From: Janthinobacterium sp. 64
Lineage (GTDB): Bacteria; Pseudomonadota; Gammaproteobacteria; Burkholderiales; Burkholderiaceae_D
Assembly: GCF_002813325.1 (NCBI RefSeq)
Contig: NZ_PHUG01000001.1
Coordinates: 5,332,001-5,396,000, forward strand
Reading direction: 5' to 3'
DNA: 64,000 nt
Under the pieces are notes generated by a model, which ran no database searches, was not told where the DNA came from, and saw only the letters and a list, made by a program, of their open reading frames with translations. Positions within the stretch are counted from its first letter, which is position 1, and each line of letters opens with the position of its first letter. The position numbers and the translations under genes were made by a program. Of the stretch, positions 7,333 through 15,425 are shown in pieces.

Positions 7333-9023
7333 ACCAGATTTCCTCCGTTCCTGTCGCCATCGATCCTGCGCTGCTGCAGCGCGCGCGCGCCCAGTGCCGG
7401 CAATCGAAGCGCAGCCTGGTCGAAGAATTGCAGGAGCTGAGCGGTATCGAGGCGCGCGCCGTGGTGCGCGCACTGGCGTGCCCGTTCGGCCTGGCCGTGC
7501 TGGAAACGGCCGACATGCTGGCATATGCTCCCGCCTTCGACCTGCTGCCGCTGTCGCAGGCATTGGCGCGCCACAGCGTGCTGCTGCGCGGCGCCGATGG
7601 CCAGCTGCTGGGCGTGATTGCCGACCCGTTCGACCTCGACCTGCAAACCTGGCTCGGCGCGCGCGCGGGACAGGGCGCCTTGCACGTGCGTCTGGCGCTG
7701 CAGGCCGACATCGGCGCCTACCTGTCGAAGCAGGAAGAATCGGCGCGCGCCGTCGACAACCTGCTGCCCGGTGCGGCCGCAGACACCCGGCGCGACGGCA
7801 AGACGGCCGCAGTGCTGTCATTCGCCAGCGTGTCGGAAGCGGCCAGTCCCGCCGTCAAGCTGGTCAACTCGACCTTGTACGACGCGCTCAAAGCTGGCGC
7901 CTCGGACATCCACCTGGAAAGCACGGCTGGCGGCCTGGCCGTCAAGTACAGGATCGACGGTGTGCTGGATCACGCCACGTCCGTCAACGGCATCGAAGTG
8001 GCCGAACACATCATCTCGCGCCTGAAGGTGCTGGCCGAACTCGATATCGCCGAGCGCCGCGTGCCGCAGGACGGCAGCTTCCGCGTCGAGGCGGGCGGGC
8101 GTGAAATCGACTTGCGCGTTTCCATCATGCCCAGCATCCATGGCGAGGACGCCGTCATCCGCATCCTCGACAAGCGCGCCATGATCGAGGCGTATGGCGC
8201 CCTGACCCTCGAAGCGCTGGGTTTTGACTCTCCATCGCTGGTCGCCTTGCGCGCGCTGGCGCAGGAAGCGTACGGCATGCTGCTCGTCACCGGTCCCACC
8301 GGGTCGGGCAAGACCACGACTTTATATGCGGCGCTGACGGAAATCCATAACGGGCGCGAAAAGATCATCACCATCGAAGACCCCGTCGAATACCAGCTGC
8401 CCGGCATTTTGCAGATACCCGTGAATGAAAAGAAGGGGCTGACCTTTGCCAGGGGCTTGCGCTCGATTTTGCGCCACGACCCCGATAAAATCATGGTGGG
8501 CGAAATCCGCGACCGCGAGACGGCGGAAATCGCCGTGCAGTCGGCCCTCACGGGCCATCTGGTGCTCACCACCGTGCATGCGAATAATGTGTTCGACGTG
8601 TTCGGCCGTTTTACCCACATGGGCATCGATCCGTATGCCTTCGTCTCGGCCCTGAACGGCATCTGGGCGCAGCGCCTGATCCGCACCAACTGCCCCCATT
8701 GCGCGGTCGATTACACGCCGGATGACGGTGAACTGGCCAGCGTGGGCCTGGCGCGCGCCGACGTGGCGCAATATCGATTCAAGCAGGGCAAGGGTTGCGG
8801 CGATTGCCGTGGCACTGGCTACAAGGGGCGCCGCTCGATCGCCGAAATCCTCGTGCTGACCGATGAAATCCGCGAACTGATCGTCGACAAAAAACCGATC
8901 CGTCAGATCAAGGCGGCCGCGTATGCGAACGGCACGCGCAGCCTGCGCCTGGCGGCGCTGGAACTGGTCAAGCGGGGCGCCACCACCATCACGGAAATCA
9001 AGAGGGTCACCTTGCATGCGTAG
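7329..9023 (+). CDS. gspE: Type II secretion / pilus assembly ATPase (GspE family)
   Basis: A 564-residue cytoplasmic hexameric ATPase that powers pseudopilus assembly. It has an N-terminal GspE-N/MshEN-like domain (about 1-140), then the ATPase core with Walker A GPTGSGKTTT (about residue 321), the Asp box ITIEDPVEYQL (about 347), Walker B with MVGEIRDRETAE (about 387) and the His box TGHLVLTTVHAN. A zinc-binding tetracysteine segment (CPHC then CGDC, about 454-495) is present, as in GspE/PilB. It overlaps gspF by 4 bases and the next gene by 8. Confidence 0.93.
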   Translation: MNQISSVPVAIDPALLQRARAQCRQSKRSLVEELQELSGIEARAVVRALACPFGLAVLETADMLAYAPAFDLLPLSQALARHSVLLRGADGQLLGVIADPFDLDLQTWLGARAGQGALHVRLALQADIGAYLSKQEESARAVDNLLPGAAADTRRDGKTAAVLSFASVSEAASPAVKLVNSTLYDALKAGASDIHLESTAGGLAVKYRIDGVLDHATSVNGIEVAEHIISRLKVLAELDIAERRVPQDGSFRVEAGGREIDLRVSIMPSIHGEDAVIRILDKRAMIEAYGALTLEALGFDSPSLVALRALAQEAYGMLLVTGPTGSGKTTTLYAALTEIHNGREKIITIEDPVEYQLPGILQIPVNEKKGLTFARGLRSILRHDPDKIMVGEIRDRETAEIAVQSALTGHLVLTTVHANNVFDVFGRFTHMGIDPYAFVSALNGIWAQRLIRTNCPHCAVDYTPDDGELASVGLARADVAQYRFKQGKGCGDCRGTGYKGRRSIAEILVLTDEIRELIVDKKPIRQIKAAAYANGTRSLRLAALELVKRGATTITEIKRVTLHA

Positions 9024-9840
9024 AGGTCTTGGACAAGGATTGCGCCTGGGCGTGGCGGTGGACAGCATGAGCCTGTGGCGCAGCAGCCGCTGGCGCGCCC
9101 CGGCGTGGACCTTGCTGGGCGAAGCGGCGTATGAGCCGCACGCCGGTCTGGGACTGCATGGCGACTTTGCCGCCCTGGGCCAGGCGCTGGAACAGATTCT
9201 GCCTGAGGGACAATACGCGCGCTGGCCTTTGTCCGTGGTGCTCGACGATGGGTTGGCGCGCCTGTGGCAAGTGGACATGCCGCACGGCGCCGCGCGCCTG
9301 GCCGACATCGAGGCGGCCGCCGCGCTGCGCTTTCAGTCGCTGTATGGCGATCCTCCCGGCCTGTGGCGCAGCAGCAGCGCGTGGGATGCGCGCGTACCGT
9401 TTTTCTGCGCCGTGCCGCGCGCGCTGCTGGCGCAGCTGACGCGCGTGGCCTTGGACCGCAAGCTGGCATTGATCTTTATCACGCCGCAATTCGCGCGCCA
9501 CTGGAACCGCTGGCATGGTGCGTTGAAGCCGGGCGCCTGGTTTGGCCAGTTGCAGCAGAACGTACTGACCCTGGGCATGCGTCACGAGGGCCGCCTGCTC
9601 GCCGTGCGCGCGCTGCCCGTGCCCCCGGACGCCGGCGATGGCTGGCTGGTGCAGACCCTGGCGCGCGAGGCGCTGCTGCAAGGCGTGCCTGCACCGGCGC
9701 TGCTGCAGCTGTGCGGCGCGCCGCCGGCGAGCTGGCTGACGCCATCGAAAGAATTCATCTGCCAGGTTTTTTTCGCGCCGGACGGGGACAGCACCTTGTC
9801 GCCGGCGGCCCGGCTGGCGCGCAGCGGAGGACTGGCATGA
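9016..9840 (+). CDS. Hypothetical assembly protein in the PilM position
   Basis: A 274-residue protein with no signal peptide and no clear membrane segment. It sits between the gspE and pilN-like genes, where pilus systems carry pilM or mshI (GspL cytoplasmic part in type II secretion). Visible features include LGVAVDSMSLW near the start, compatible with an actin-like fold beginning, and FFCAVPRALL near the middle. Sequence similarity to PilM is not obvious, so the assignment is positional. The ATG at 9016 overlaps the gspE end by 8 bases. Probable role: cytoplasmic adaptor between ATPase and inner-membrane subcomplex. Confidence 0.6.
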   Translation: MRRGLGQGLRLGVAVDSMSLWRSSRWRAPAWTLLGEAAYEPHAGLGLHGDFAALGQALEQILPEGQYARWPLSVVLDDGLARLWQVDMPHGAARLADIEAAAALRFQSLYGDPPGLWRSSSAWDARVPFFCAVPRALLAQLTRVALDRKLALIFITPQFARHWNRWHGALKPGAWFGQLQQNVLTLGMRHEGRLLAVRALPVPPDAGDGWLVQTLAREALLQGVPAPALLQLCGAPPASWLTPSKEFICQVFFAPDGDSTLSPAARLARSGGLA

Positions 9841-10385
9841 CGCGCCTCGATATCGATTTCGCGCCGCCCAACTGGCGCCGCAGCCTGCAGCGCGTGCCCG
9901 CCTGGGCATGGTGCGCGGGTGCGCTGGGCGTGGCGCTGACCATCGCGGCGGCGTACGGCGGCAGCGCCGCGCTGCAGCGCCAGCAGGCCAGCGAGGCGCA
10001 ATGGCAGCGCGCGCAGCAGCGCGTCGCGCAAGCCATGCAGGGGCCGGCGCTTGCGCCGCAAATCGCCATCGCGCCCGCGCAGGCGGCAGCCGTGAATGCG
10101 GCCATCCTGCAATTGAACCTGCCGTGGCGCGATCTGCAGGATGCGCTGGCCAGCGCCACGCCGCCGACCATCGCGCTGCTGGCGCTGGAGCCGGATGCGC
10201 GCAAGCGGATATTGAAGATCACGGCCGAAACCACCAGTAGCGACGCCATGGTGGCGTATGTGTCGCAATTGAAGCGGCAGGAGCTGTTCGGCACGCGCGT
10301 GCTGCTGCTGCGCCATGAAATCAATGCGCTCGATCCGAACAAGCCGTTGCGCTTCCAGCTCGAAGCGCGCTGGGGTGCGCCATGA
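9837..10385 (+). CDS. PilN-like inner-membrane assembly protein
   Basis: A 182-residue protein with a short cytoplasmic N-terminus (FAPPNWRR), one transmembrane helix at about residues 25-42 and a periplasmic part with a coiled-coil-like stretch followed by a compact domain. This matches the size and topology of PilN or the GspL periplasmic half. The start codon overlaps the previous stop (ATGA) with GGAGG upstream. It is expected to dimerise with the following PilO-like protein and align the platform with the secretin. Confidence 0.65.
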   Translation: MTRLDIDFAPPNWRRSLQRVPAWAWCAGALGVALTIAAAYGGSAALQRQQASEAQWQRAQQRVAQAMQGPALAPQIAIAPAQAAAVNAAILQLNLPWRDLQDALASATPPTIALLALEPDARKRILKITAETTSSDAMVAYVSQLKRQELFGTRVLLLRHEINALDPNKPLRFQLEARWGAP

Positions 10386-10954
10386 TGGCCATCGACCTCG
10401 CGATGCTGCGCCTGCGCGCGCAACTGCTGCTGCGCCGCCTGGGCGCTCCCGCCTGCCTGGCCGCGGCCTTGCTTGCGCTGGGCGTGGCCGCCTGGGTCTG
10501 GGCCTGGCAGCAGCGCGCCGTGGCGGCGCAACTGGAAGCGCGAACCATGCCCGTGCCAGCGCTGGCCGTGCTGGCCGCGGCGCCGCCGGCGACAGCCAGC
10601 GACAACCTGGCGCGCTTTTATGCCGTCCTGGGACAGCAGCGCCACGCGGAGCAGCAGGTCAAGCAGCTGTTCGACCTGGCCGCGAAAAACGGCTTGCTGC
10701 TGGCGCAGGGCGAATACAAGAGCGGCTACGACAAGGCCAGCCGCGTCGCCACCTGGCAGGTGACCTTGCCGCTGAAGGGCAGTTATGCGGCCGTGTGGCA
10801 GTTTGCGCTGCAGGCGTTGCGCGCCATGCCGTTCGCCTCGCTCGACGAACTGAGTTTTCGCCGCGAGCAGATCGCCGATACGGAACTTGAAGCGCGCTTG
10901 CGCCTGACGTTTTATCTGAACGATGCGCCAGGCGACGCGGGAGATGTGCCGTGA
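10382..10954 (+). CDS. PilO/GspM-like inner-membrane assembly protein
   Basis: A 190-residue protein with one transmembrane helix (about residues 22-42) and a periplasmic region with a coiled coil followed by a ferredoxin-like domain, recognisable from YPLKG-type strand patterns (LPLKGSYAAVW, LDELSFRRE). It fits PilO/GspM in size, topology and place. It overlaps the preceding gene by 4 bases (ATGA) and the next by 4 bases. It probably forms a heterodimer with the PilN-like protein. Confidence 0.65.
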   Translation: MMAIDLAMLRLRAQLLLRRLGAPACLAAALLALGVAAWVWAWQQRAVAAQLEARTMPVPALAVLAAAPPATASDNLARFYAVLGQQRHAEQQVKQLFDLAAKNGLLLAQGEYKSGYDKASRVATWQVTLPLKGSYAAVWQFALQALRAMPFASLDELSFRREQIADTELEARLRLTFYLNDAPGDAGDVP

Positions 10955-11481
10955 CCCCGCGCCACTATCTGCTGCTGGCCGGCGTGCTGGGCGCGGGCGC
11001 CTTGCTGCTGTTTGGCGAGCGCCAGCCCGTGGCCGAGGTGGCAGAAGCCGTGGAGCGGGCCGTCGCGCCCGCGCGCCAGCGCGCTGCCAGGCCGCCAGTC
11101 GCGCAGCCGGCCATCCTGGCGCTGCTGCCGCGCAGCGAAGTGGCGGGCGAGGAGGGCGAGACCTTTGGCGGCGCCGATGGCGCTGCCGCTGTCTTCCAGA
11201 GCCAGAACTGGACTCCGCCGCCGCCAAAAATGGTGGTGACGGCCGCGCCGCCGCCACCACCGCCGATGGCGCCGCCGCTGCCCTACGTCTACCTGGGCAA
11301 GGTGGCCGCCGACGGCGCCTGGGAAGTGTTTTTGTCGCGCGCCGACAAGACGTATATCGTGCGCGCCCATACCGTCATCGATGGCGCCTACAAGGTCGTG
11401 ACGATCGCGCCGCCCGTCATGACGCTCACCTATCTGCCGTTGAACCAGGTTCAGCAGCTCAACATTGGAGTTTCCGAGTGA
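10951..11481 (+). CDS. PilP/GspC-like periplasmic linker protein
   Basis: A 176-residue protein beginning with GTG (GGGAG upstream; the GTGA overlaps the previous stop). It has one N-terminal membrane helix (about 5-21), a flexible Ala/Pro-rich linker with a run of prolines near residues 100-110, and a C-terminal beta domain containing YVYLGKVAADG and VFLSRADKTYIV. This is the arrangement of PilP and GspC, which connect the inner-membrane complex to the secretin. No lipobox is seen, unlike classical PilP, so it is closer to GspC/MshK in topology. Confidence 0.65.
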   Translation: MTPRHYLLLAGVLGAGALLLFGERQPVAEVAEAVERAVAPARQRAARPPVAQPAILALLPRSEVAGEEGETFGGADGAAAVFQSQNWTPPPPKMVVTAAPPPPPPMAPPLPYVYLGKVAADGAWEVFLSRADKTYIVRAHTVIDGAYKVVTIAPPVMTLTYLPLNQVQQLNIGVSE

Positions 11482-13472
11482 TGCCTCGTTCCTTTTCATC
11501 GGCACTGCTGCCAGTACTGCTGGTGCTGTTGTCCGGCTGCGCCGGGCAGCAGGCTTACCGCGACGGGCGCGAGCTGCTGGCGCAGAATCACATCCCGGCC
11601 GGGCTGCAAAAGCTGCAGGAAGCGCTGCAGCAAGACCCCGGCAACGCGCAATACCGCAGCGCGTACCTGCAGGCGCGCGAACGCGCCACCAGCACCGGCC
11701 TGCAGCAGGCCGAGCGCCAGGCGCAAACGGGGCAGGGCGAGCTGGCGCGCGCCTCCTTCATGAGCGTGCTCGACATCGATGCGCAGAACGAGCGCGCCAA
11801 CAGCGGCTTGCGCGCGCTCGAACGCGCGCAGCGCCAGGGCAAGCTGCTGGCCGAGGCGCAGAAGGATATCGAGGCCAAGCGCTACGACCCCGCGCGCCAG
11901 CGCCTGAACGCCATCCTGACGGAGCAGCCGAACCACGCGGGCGCGCGCGCGCTGCTGCGCGAAGTCGATGAAAAGACGGCGCCGCCCATCGTCGAATCGG
12001 GCCTGGCCAAATCGTACAAGCAGCCGATCACCATCGAGTTCCGCGACGCGCCATTAAAACAGGTGTTCGAACTGATTGCGCGCCGCTCGGGCCTCAATTT
12101 CGTCTTCGACAAGGACGTCAAGGCCGACGCGAAAACCTCGATCTTCCTGAAGAACAGCACGGTGGAATCGGCCATCTACTTCCTGCTGGTGACGAACCAG
12201 CTGGAGCAGCAGGTGATGGATGCGAACACCATCCTGATTTACCCGAACGTGGCGGCCAAGCTGAAGGAATACCAGGAAGTGCTGGTGAAGACCTTCTTCC
12301 TGGCGAACGCGGACGCCAGGCAGGTGGCCAATACGCTCAAGACCATTTTGAAGACGCGCGACGTGGTGGCCGATGAAAAGCTCAACCTCGTCATCGTGCG
12401 CGACACGCCTGAGGCGATCCGCCTGGCCGAGCGCCTGATTGCGCTGCAGGACGTGCCCGAGGCGGAAGTGGTGCTGGAGCTGGAAATCCTCGAAGTCAAG
12501 CGCAGCCGCCTGATGGAACTGGGCGTGGCCTGGCCAGCGGGCCTGACCCTGACGCCGCTCTCCACCTCGGGCGGGATGGGCCTGACGATCAGTGACTTGA
12601 ACAGGCTGAACCAGCGCAGCATCGGCGTGAGCGACCTGTCCGTGACGGCAAACGCCAACAAGACGGATGGTGATGCGAACATCCTGGCCAACCCGCGCAT
12701 CCGCGTGCGCAACCGGGAAAAGGCGAAGTTCGTCATCGGCGACAGGGTGCCCGTGGTGACCACCACCATTTCGCCGGGCACGGGCGGCTTCGCGTCCGAG
12801 TCGGTCAGCTACCTGGAGGTGGGCCTGACGGTGAACGCCGAGCCGACCATCTATCTGAACAATGAAGTGGGCATCCGCATCTCGCTCGAAGTGAGCAACC
12901 TGGGGGCGGCCACCACCACCCGCAGCGGCTCGACCCTGTACCAGATCGGCACGCGCCAGGCGTCGACCATGCTGCAATTGAAGGATGGCGAAAACCAGGT
13001 GCTGGCGGGCCTGATCAACAATGAGGAGCGCAGTTCGGGCAACAAGGTGCCGGGCCTGGGCGATATTCCCGTGCTGGGGCGGCTGTTCGGCAGCAGCAAG
13101 GATGACAGCCAGAAGACGGAAATCGTGCTGTCGATTACGCCGCGCCTGGTGCGCACGGTGCAGCGTCCGGAAGCGCAGGAGTCGGAATTCTCGGCCGGCA
13201 CCGAGGGCAGTTTCCGCCGCCGGCCAGACATGGCGGCCAAGGCGTCCACGCAGATGCCGGGCACGGTAATCGTGCGTTCCGGCCCTTCCGCCGTCGGCAT
13301 GCAGGCGCCGCCGCCGCAGCCGACCTTGCCATACAGCGTGCCCGCGCCGGAAGTGGCGCCGTCGCCCGAGCCGGCCGCGTCGCCTTTGCCGATATCGTCC
13401 GGCCAGCCCGTGCCGTTGCAGGCGGCGCCCTTGCCGTTCTCGTCGAGCCAGCCGGTGCCGGTCGCCAAATGA
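11481..13472 (+). CDS. gspD: Lipoprotein secretin (GspD/MshL-like)
   Basis: A 663-residue outer-membrane secretin. A lipoprotein signal ends in LLSGC (Cys about residue 18), so it may pilot itself to the outer membrane as lipidated HxcQ-type secretins do. Residues about 25-165 form TPR-like helical repeats, which replace the usual start. An STN/N0 domain follows (about 180-235, [14 protein letters not shown]), then short N domains, and the secretin beta-barrel core (about 330-570, with NPRIRVRN and [14 protein letters not shown]). The last 90 residues are Pro/Ser-rich with a repeated PLPxSSxQPVP unit. It starts one base inside the previous stop (TGATG) with TTGGAG upstream. Confidence 0.88.
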   Translation: MPRSFSSALLPVLLVLLSGCAGQQAYRDGRELLAQNHIPAGLQKLQEALQQDPGNAQYRSAYLQARERATSTGLQQAERQAQTGQGELARASFMSVLDIDAQNERANSGLRALERAQRQGKLLAEAQKDIEAKRYDPARQRLNAILTEQPNHAGARALLREVDEKTAPPIVESGLAKSYKQPITIEFRDAPLKQVFELIARRSGLNFVFDKDVKADAKTSIFLKNSTVESAIYFLLVTNQLEQQVMDANTILIYPNVAAKLKEYQEVLVKTFFLANADARQVANTLKTILKTRDVVADEKLNLVIVRDTPEAIRLAERLIALQDVPEAEVVLELEILEVKRSRLMELGVAWPAGLTLTPLSTSGGMGLTISDLNRLNQRSIGVSDLSVTANANKTDGDANILANPRIRVRNREKAKFVIGDRVPVVTTTISPGTGGFASESVSYLEVGLTVNAEPTIYLNNEVGIRISLEVSNLGAATTTRSGSTLYQIGTRQASTMLQLKDGENQVLAGLINNEERSSGNKVPGLGDIPVLGRLFGSSKDDSQKTEIVLSITPRLVRTVQRPEAQESEFSAGTEGSFRRRPDMAAKASTQMPGTVIVRSGPSAVGMQAPPPQPTLPYSVPAPEVAPSPEPAASPLPISSGQPVPLQAAPLPFSSSQPVPVAK

Positions 13473-13951
13473 GACTGGCGCGCGCGCACGGCGGTTTTAC
13501 GCTGATCGAACTGCTGGTGACCTTGGCCATCCTGGGCGTGCTGGCCACGCTGGTGGTGCCCGTTACGCAGGTGGCCATGCAGCGGCGCCAGGAGCAAGAA
13601 CTGCGGCGCGCGCTGCGCGAGATCCGCCAGGGACTCGATGCCTACAAACGCGCCGGCGACGAAGGCCGCGTGGCGCGCGCGCCAGACGCCAGCGGCTACC
13701 CGAAAAGCCTGGAAGTGCTGGTCGAGGGCGTGCCGGACCAGCGCAACCCGAAGCGCAGCAAACTGTTTTTCCTGCGCCGCGTGCCGCGCGACCCGTTCAA
13801 TGCCGATGCCAGCCTCAGCGATGCGCAGACGTGGGGCAAGCGCAGCTACGCCAGCGAGGCGAGCGAGCCGCGCGAAGGCGACGATGTCTACGATGTGTAT
13901 TGCACGTCCAGCAAGACTGGCCTGAACAATGTGCCTTACCGCGTATGGTGA
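13469..13951 (+). CDS. Type II secretion pseudopilin
   Basis: A 160-residue prepilin-like protein. The processing site is [18 protein letters not shown] with Glu at mature position 5. A long N-terminal helix is followed by a GspG-like C-terminal region ([26 protein letters not shown]). The start overlaps the secretin stop (ATGA). GspG-like in shape but divergent; probably a minor or alternative pseudopilin of the same machine. Confidence 0.82.
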   Translation: MRLARAHGGFTLIELLVTLAILGVLATLVVPVTQVAMQRRQEQELRRALREIRQGLDAYKRAGDEGRVARAPDASGYPKSLEVLVEGVPDQRNPKRSKLFFLRRVPRDPFNADASLSDAQTWGKRSYASEASEPREGDDVYDVYCTSSKTGLNNVPYRVW

Positions 13952-13954
13952 ACC

Positions 13955-14347
13955 ATGGCTACCGATAACCATGCTGCGCGCGCGCGCGGCTTTACCCTGA
14001 TCGAATTGCTGGTGGTGCTCGGCATCGTGGCGCTGCTGCTGACCTTGGCCGTGCCGCGCTATTTTCCCAGCCTGGACAAGGCCAGGGAAACCGTGCTGGC
14101 GGACAACTTGCGCAATCTGCGCATCACCATCGACCAGTACCATGGTGATACGGGCCGCTATCCCGATACCCTGGAGCAACTGGTGGACAAGAAATACCTG
14201 CGCGCCATGCCCATCGACCCCATCACGGAGAGCGAATCGACATGGCTGATCGTGGCGCCGCCCGACGATACGCCGGGCCAGGTGTATGACGTCAAGAGCG
14301 GCGCGCCTGGCAAGGACCGCAACGGCACGCCGTTTGCCGACTGGTAG
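13955..14347 (+). CDS. Type II secretion pseudopilin (short, GspG-like)
   Basis: A 130-residue prepilin-like protein with [18 protein letters not shown] (Glu5 present). The C-terminal part, ITIDQYHGDTGRYPDTLEQL and MPIDPITES, is close to GspG and to type II secretion G-like minor pseudopilins. It starts 3 bases after the previous stop. The presence of three pseudopilins with GspG-like C-termini in one operon is unusual for classical type II secretion, which has one GspG plus GspH-K. Confidence 0.82.
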   Translation: MATDNHAARARGFTLIELLVVLGIVALLLTLAVPRYFPSLDKARETVLADNLRNLRITIDQYHGDTGRYPDTLEQLVDKKYLRAMPIDPITESESTWLIVAPPDDTPGQVYDVKSGAPGKDRNGTPFADW

Positions 14348-14352
14348 CTGCG

Positions 14353-15027
14353 ATGCATGCTCGTGCGTACCGCCAGCGCGGCTTCACCTACCTTGGGCTG
14401 ATCATCCTGGTGGCCATCCTGGGCCTGGTGGGCGCGGCCGGCCTGAAGATGGGTTCCCTGCTGCAGCGCCAGGCGGCCGAGCAGGAGCTGCTCGACATCG
14501 GCGCGCAGTTTTCCGATGCCCTGCGCAGTTATGCTGCCGCCACGCCGCCGGGACAGCCGCAGCAGCCGCTGACGCTTTCCGCCTTGCTGCGCGACCCCCG
14601 CGTGCCGCAGCTGCGCCGCCATCTGCGCAAGCTGTATGTCGACCCCATCACGGGGCGTGCCGAGTGGGGCTTGCTGTACCAGCCCGGCAGCAATGGCATC
14701 ATCGGCGTGCATAGCCTGTCGCCGGCTGCAGCGTTGAAAGTGGGGAACTTTGAGGCCCGGTTTGCCGGTTTCGACGGCAAGGCGCGGCTGTCGGAATGGC
14801 ATTTCATGGTCGACGCACAAGCGCCCCAGCCGGCGGCGCAGGCTGGGGAAGCGGGCCTGGCAAATGCATCGGCCGCACTATCGCCAGGCGGTGCCGCCGC
14901 ACCGCCGCCATCATTGTTTTCCAACTATATTTCTGCGCAGCAAGAAGACGCGCCGCCAGAAGCGCCCCAGCTTCTGGCTCCGGCCGAGCTGCCAGCCGAC
15001 GACGCCGCAGCGCCAGTGCCCCGATAG
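14353..15027 (+). CDS. Pseudopilin lacking Glu5, GspK-like candidate
   Basis: A 224-residue protein with a prepilin-like N-terminus, RGFTYLGLIILVAILGLVGAAG. The residue at mature position 5 is Gly, not the usual Glu. In type II secretion only GspK, the pseudopilus tip, normally lacks Glu5. The middle part contains LYVDPITGRAEWGLL and a GspG-like core, and the last 65 residues are Pro/Ala-rich and probably disordered. It is the last gene of the operon, 5 bases after the previous stop. GspK is usually longer (about 300 residues), so tip function is inference. Confidence 0.75.
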   Translation: MHARAYRQRGFTYLGLIILVAILGLVGAAGLKMGSLLQRQAAEQELLDIGAQFSDALRSYAAATPPGQPQQPLTLSALLRDPRVPQLRRHLRKLYVDPITGRAEWGLLYQPGSNGIIGVHSLSPAAALKVGNFEARFAGFDGKARLSEWHFMVDAQAPQPAAQAGEAGLANASAALSPGGAAAPPPSLFSNYISAQQEDAPPEAPQLLAPAELPADDAAAPVPR

Positions 15028-15057
15028 CGGGCAGCTGGTAGCGGAACGATGCGTGCG

Positions 15058-15101
15058 GAACTATTTACCTATGGAAAGTGCTCGATGCAGGCAAATAGTT
15101 C
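15058..15101 (+). repeat. 13-bp inverted repeat after the secretion operon
   Basis: GAACTATTTACCT pairs with AGGCAAATAGTTC with one mismatch, around an 18-base loop, 30 bases after the last pseudopilin stop. It may mark the 3' end or protect the operon transcript; there is no following T-run, so it is not a typical terminator. Confidence 0.5.
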
Positions 15102-15208
15102 AGTCCGTAAATGGTTATCTCGGATGAAACTTAGATAAAATATTTACAAGTAATTAGATGCATTTATGCTACCATTCTGTTCAGTACTTCAAGTAATCAT
15201 CAGGAAAA

Positions 15209-15345
15209 TATTGTGAATTTATGACGAACAGAACCGGATGCTATGCAAGGCGCCCGCTGCGACGCAGTGCGAGCACTGCTAGCAGCGGGCAAGCCTCGTC
15301 GGCCACCTTGCAGAGCGCCGGTTATGGAAGTCAGAAATCACAATA
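15209..15345. repeat. 137-bp nested imperfect inverted repeat
   Basis: Outer arms 15209-15225 and 15330-15345 are nearly complementary (TATTGTGA shared exactly, then ATGAC against GTCAG). Inside, AACCGG (15232) pairs with CCGGTT (15318) and GCAAGG (15245) with CCTTGC (15306). The core 15252-15290 is a strong stem: GCCCGCTGC with GCAGCGGGC, enclosing GCAGTG with CACTGC. The element could be a structured RNA, a miniature inverted-repeat element or an attachment-like site. No known class was recognised. Confidence 0.6.
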
Positions 15346-15380
15346 ATTTATTGGGGGTTACTTAGTACTAAAACTCTTGG

Positions 15381-15396
15381 TGGCCTGCGCATCGCA
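15381..15396 (+). promoter_or_regulatory. Candidate sigma-54 promoter of the PEP-CTERM gene
   Basis: TGGCCTGCGCATCGCA matches the sigma-54 pattern TGGCACG-N4-TTGCA at 13 of 16 positions counting the four free bases, with the required GG and GC separated by 10 bases. It lies 30 bases before the ATG at 15426. Some PEP-CTERM genes are known to depend on RpoN and the PrsK/PrsR system. By-eye match only. Confidence 0.45.
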
Positions 15397-15425
15397 GCCA
15401 TAAATTACTTTTTAAGGGATAAACT

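Larger units (their letters stand above)
15028..15425. other. Structured intergenic region between secretion operon and PEP-CTERM gene
   Basis: A 398-bp gap with no plausible gene. It contains an inverted repeat just behind the operon (15058-15101), an AT-rich stretch, a large nested inverted repeat (15209-15345) and a sigma-54-like promoter (15381-15396) before the next gene. Confidence 0.7.

Noticed and set aside
7307..8104. Open frame overlapping gspE in another frame
   Set aside because: Arg/Ala-rich, no motif, inside gspE.
15209..15345. Integron attC site
   Set aside because: The end boxes do not match GTTRRRY / RYYYAAC, and no integrase or gene cassette is near.
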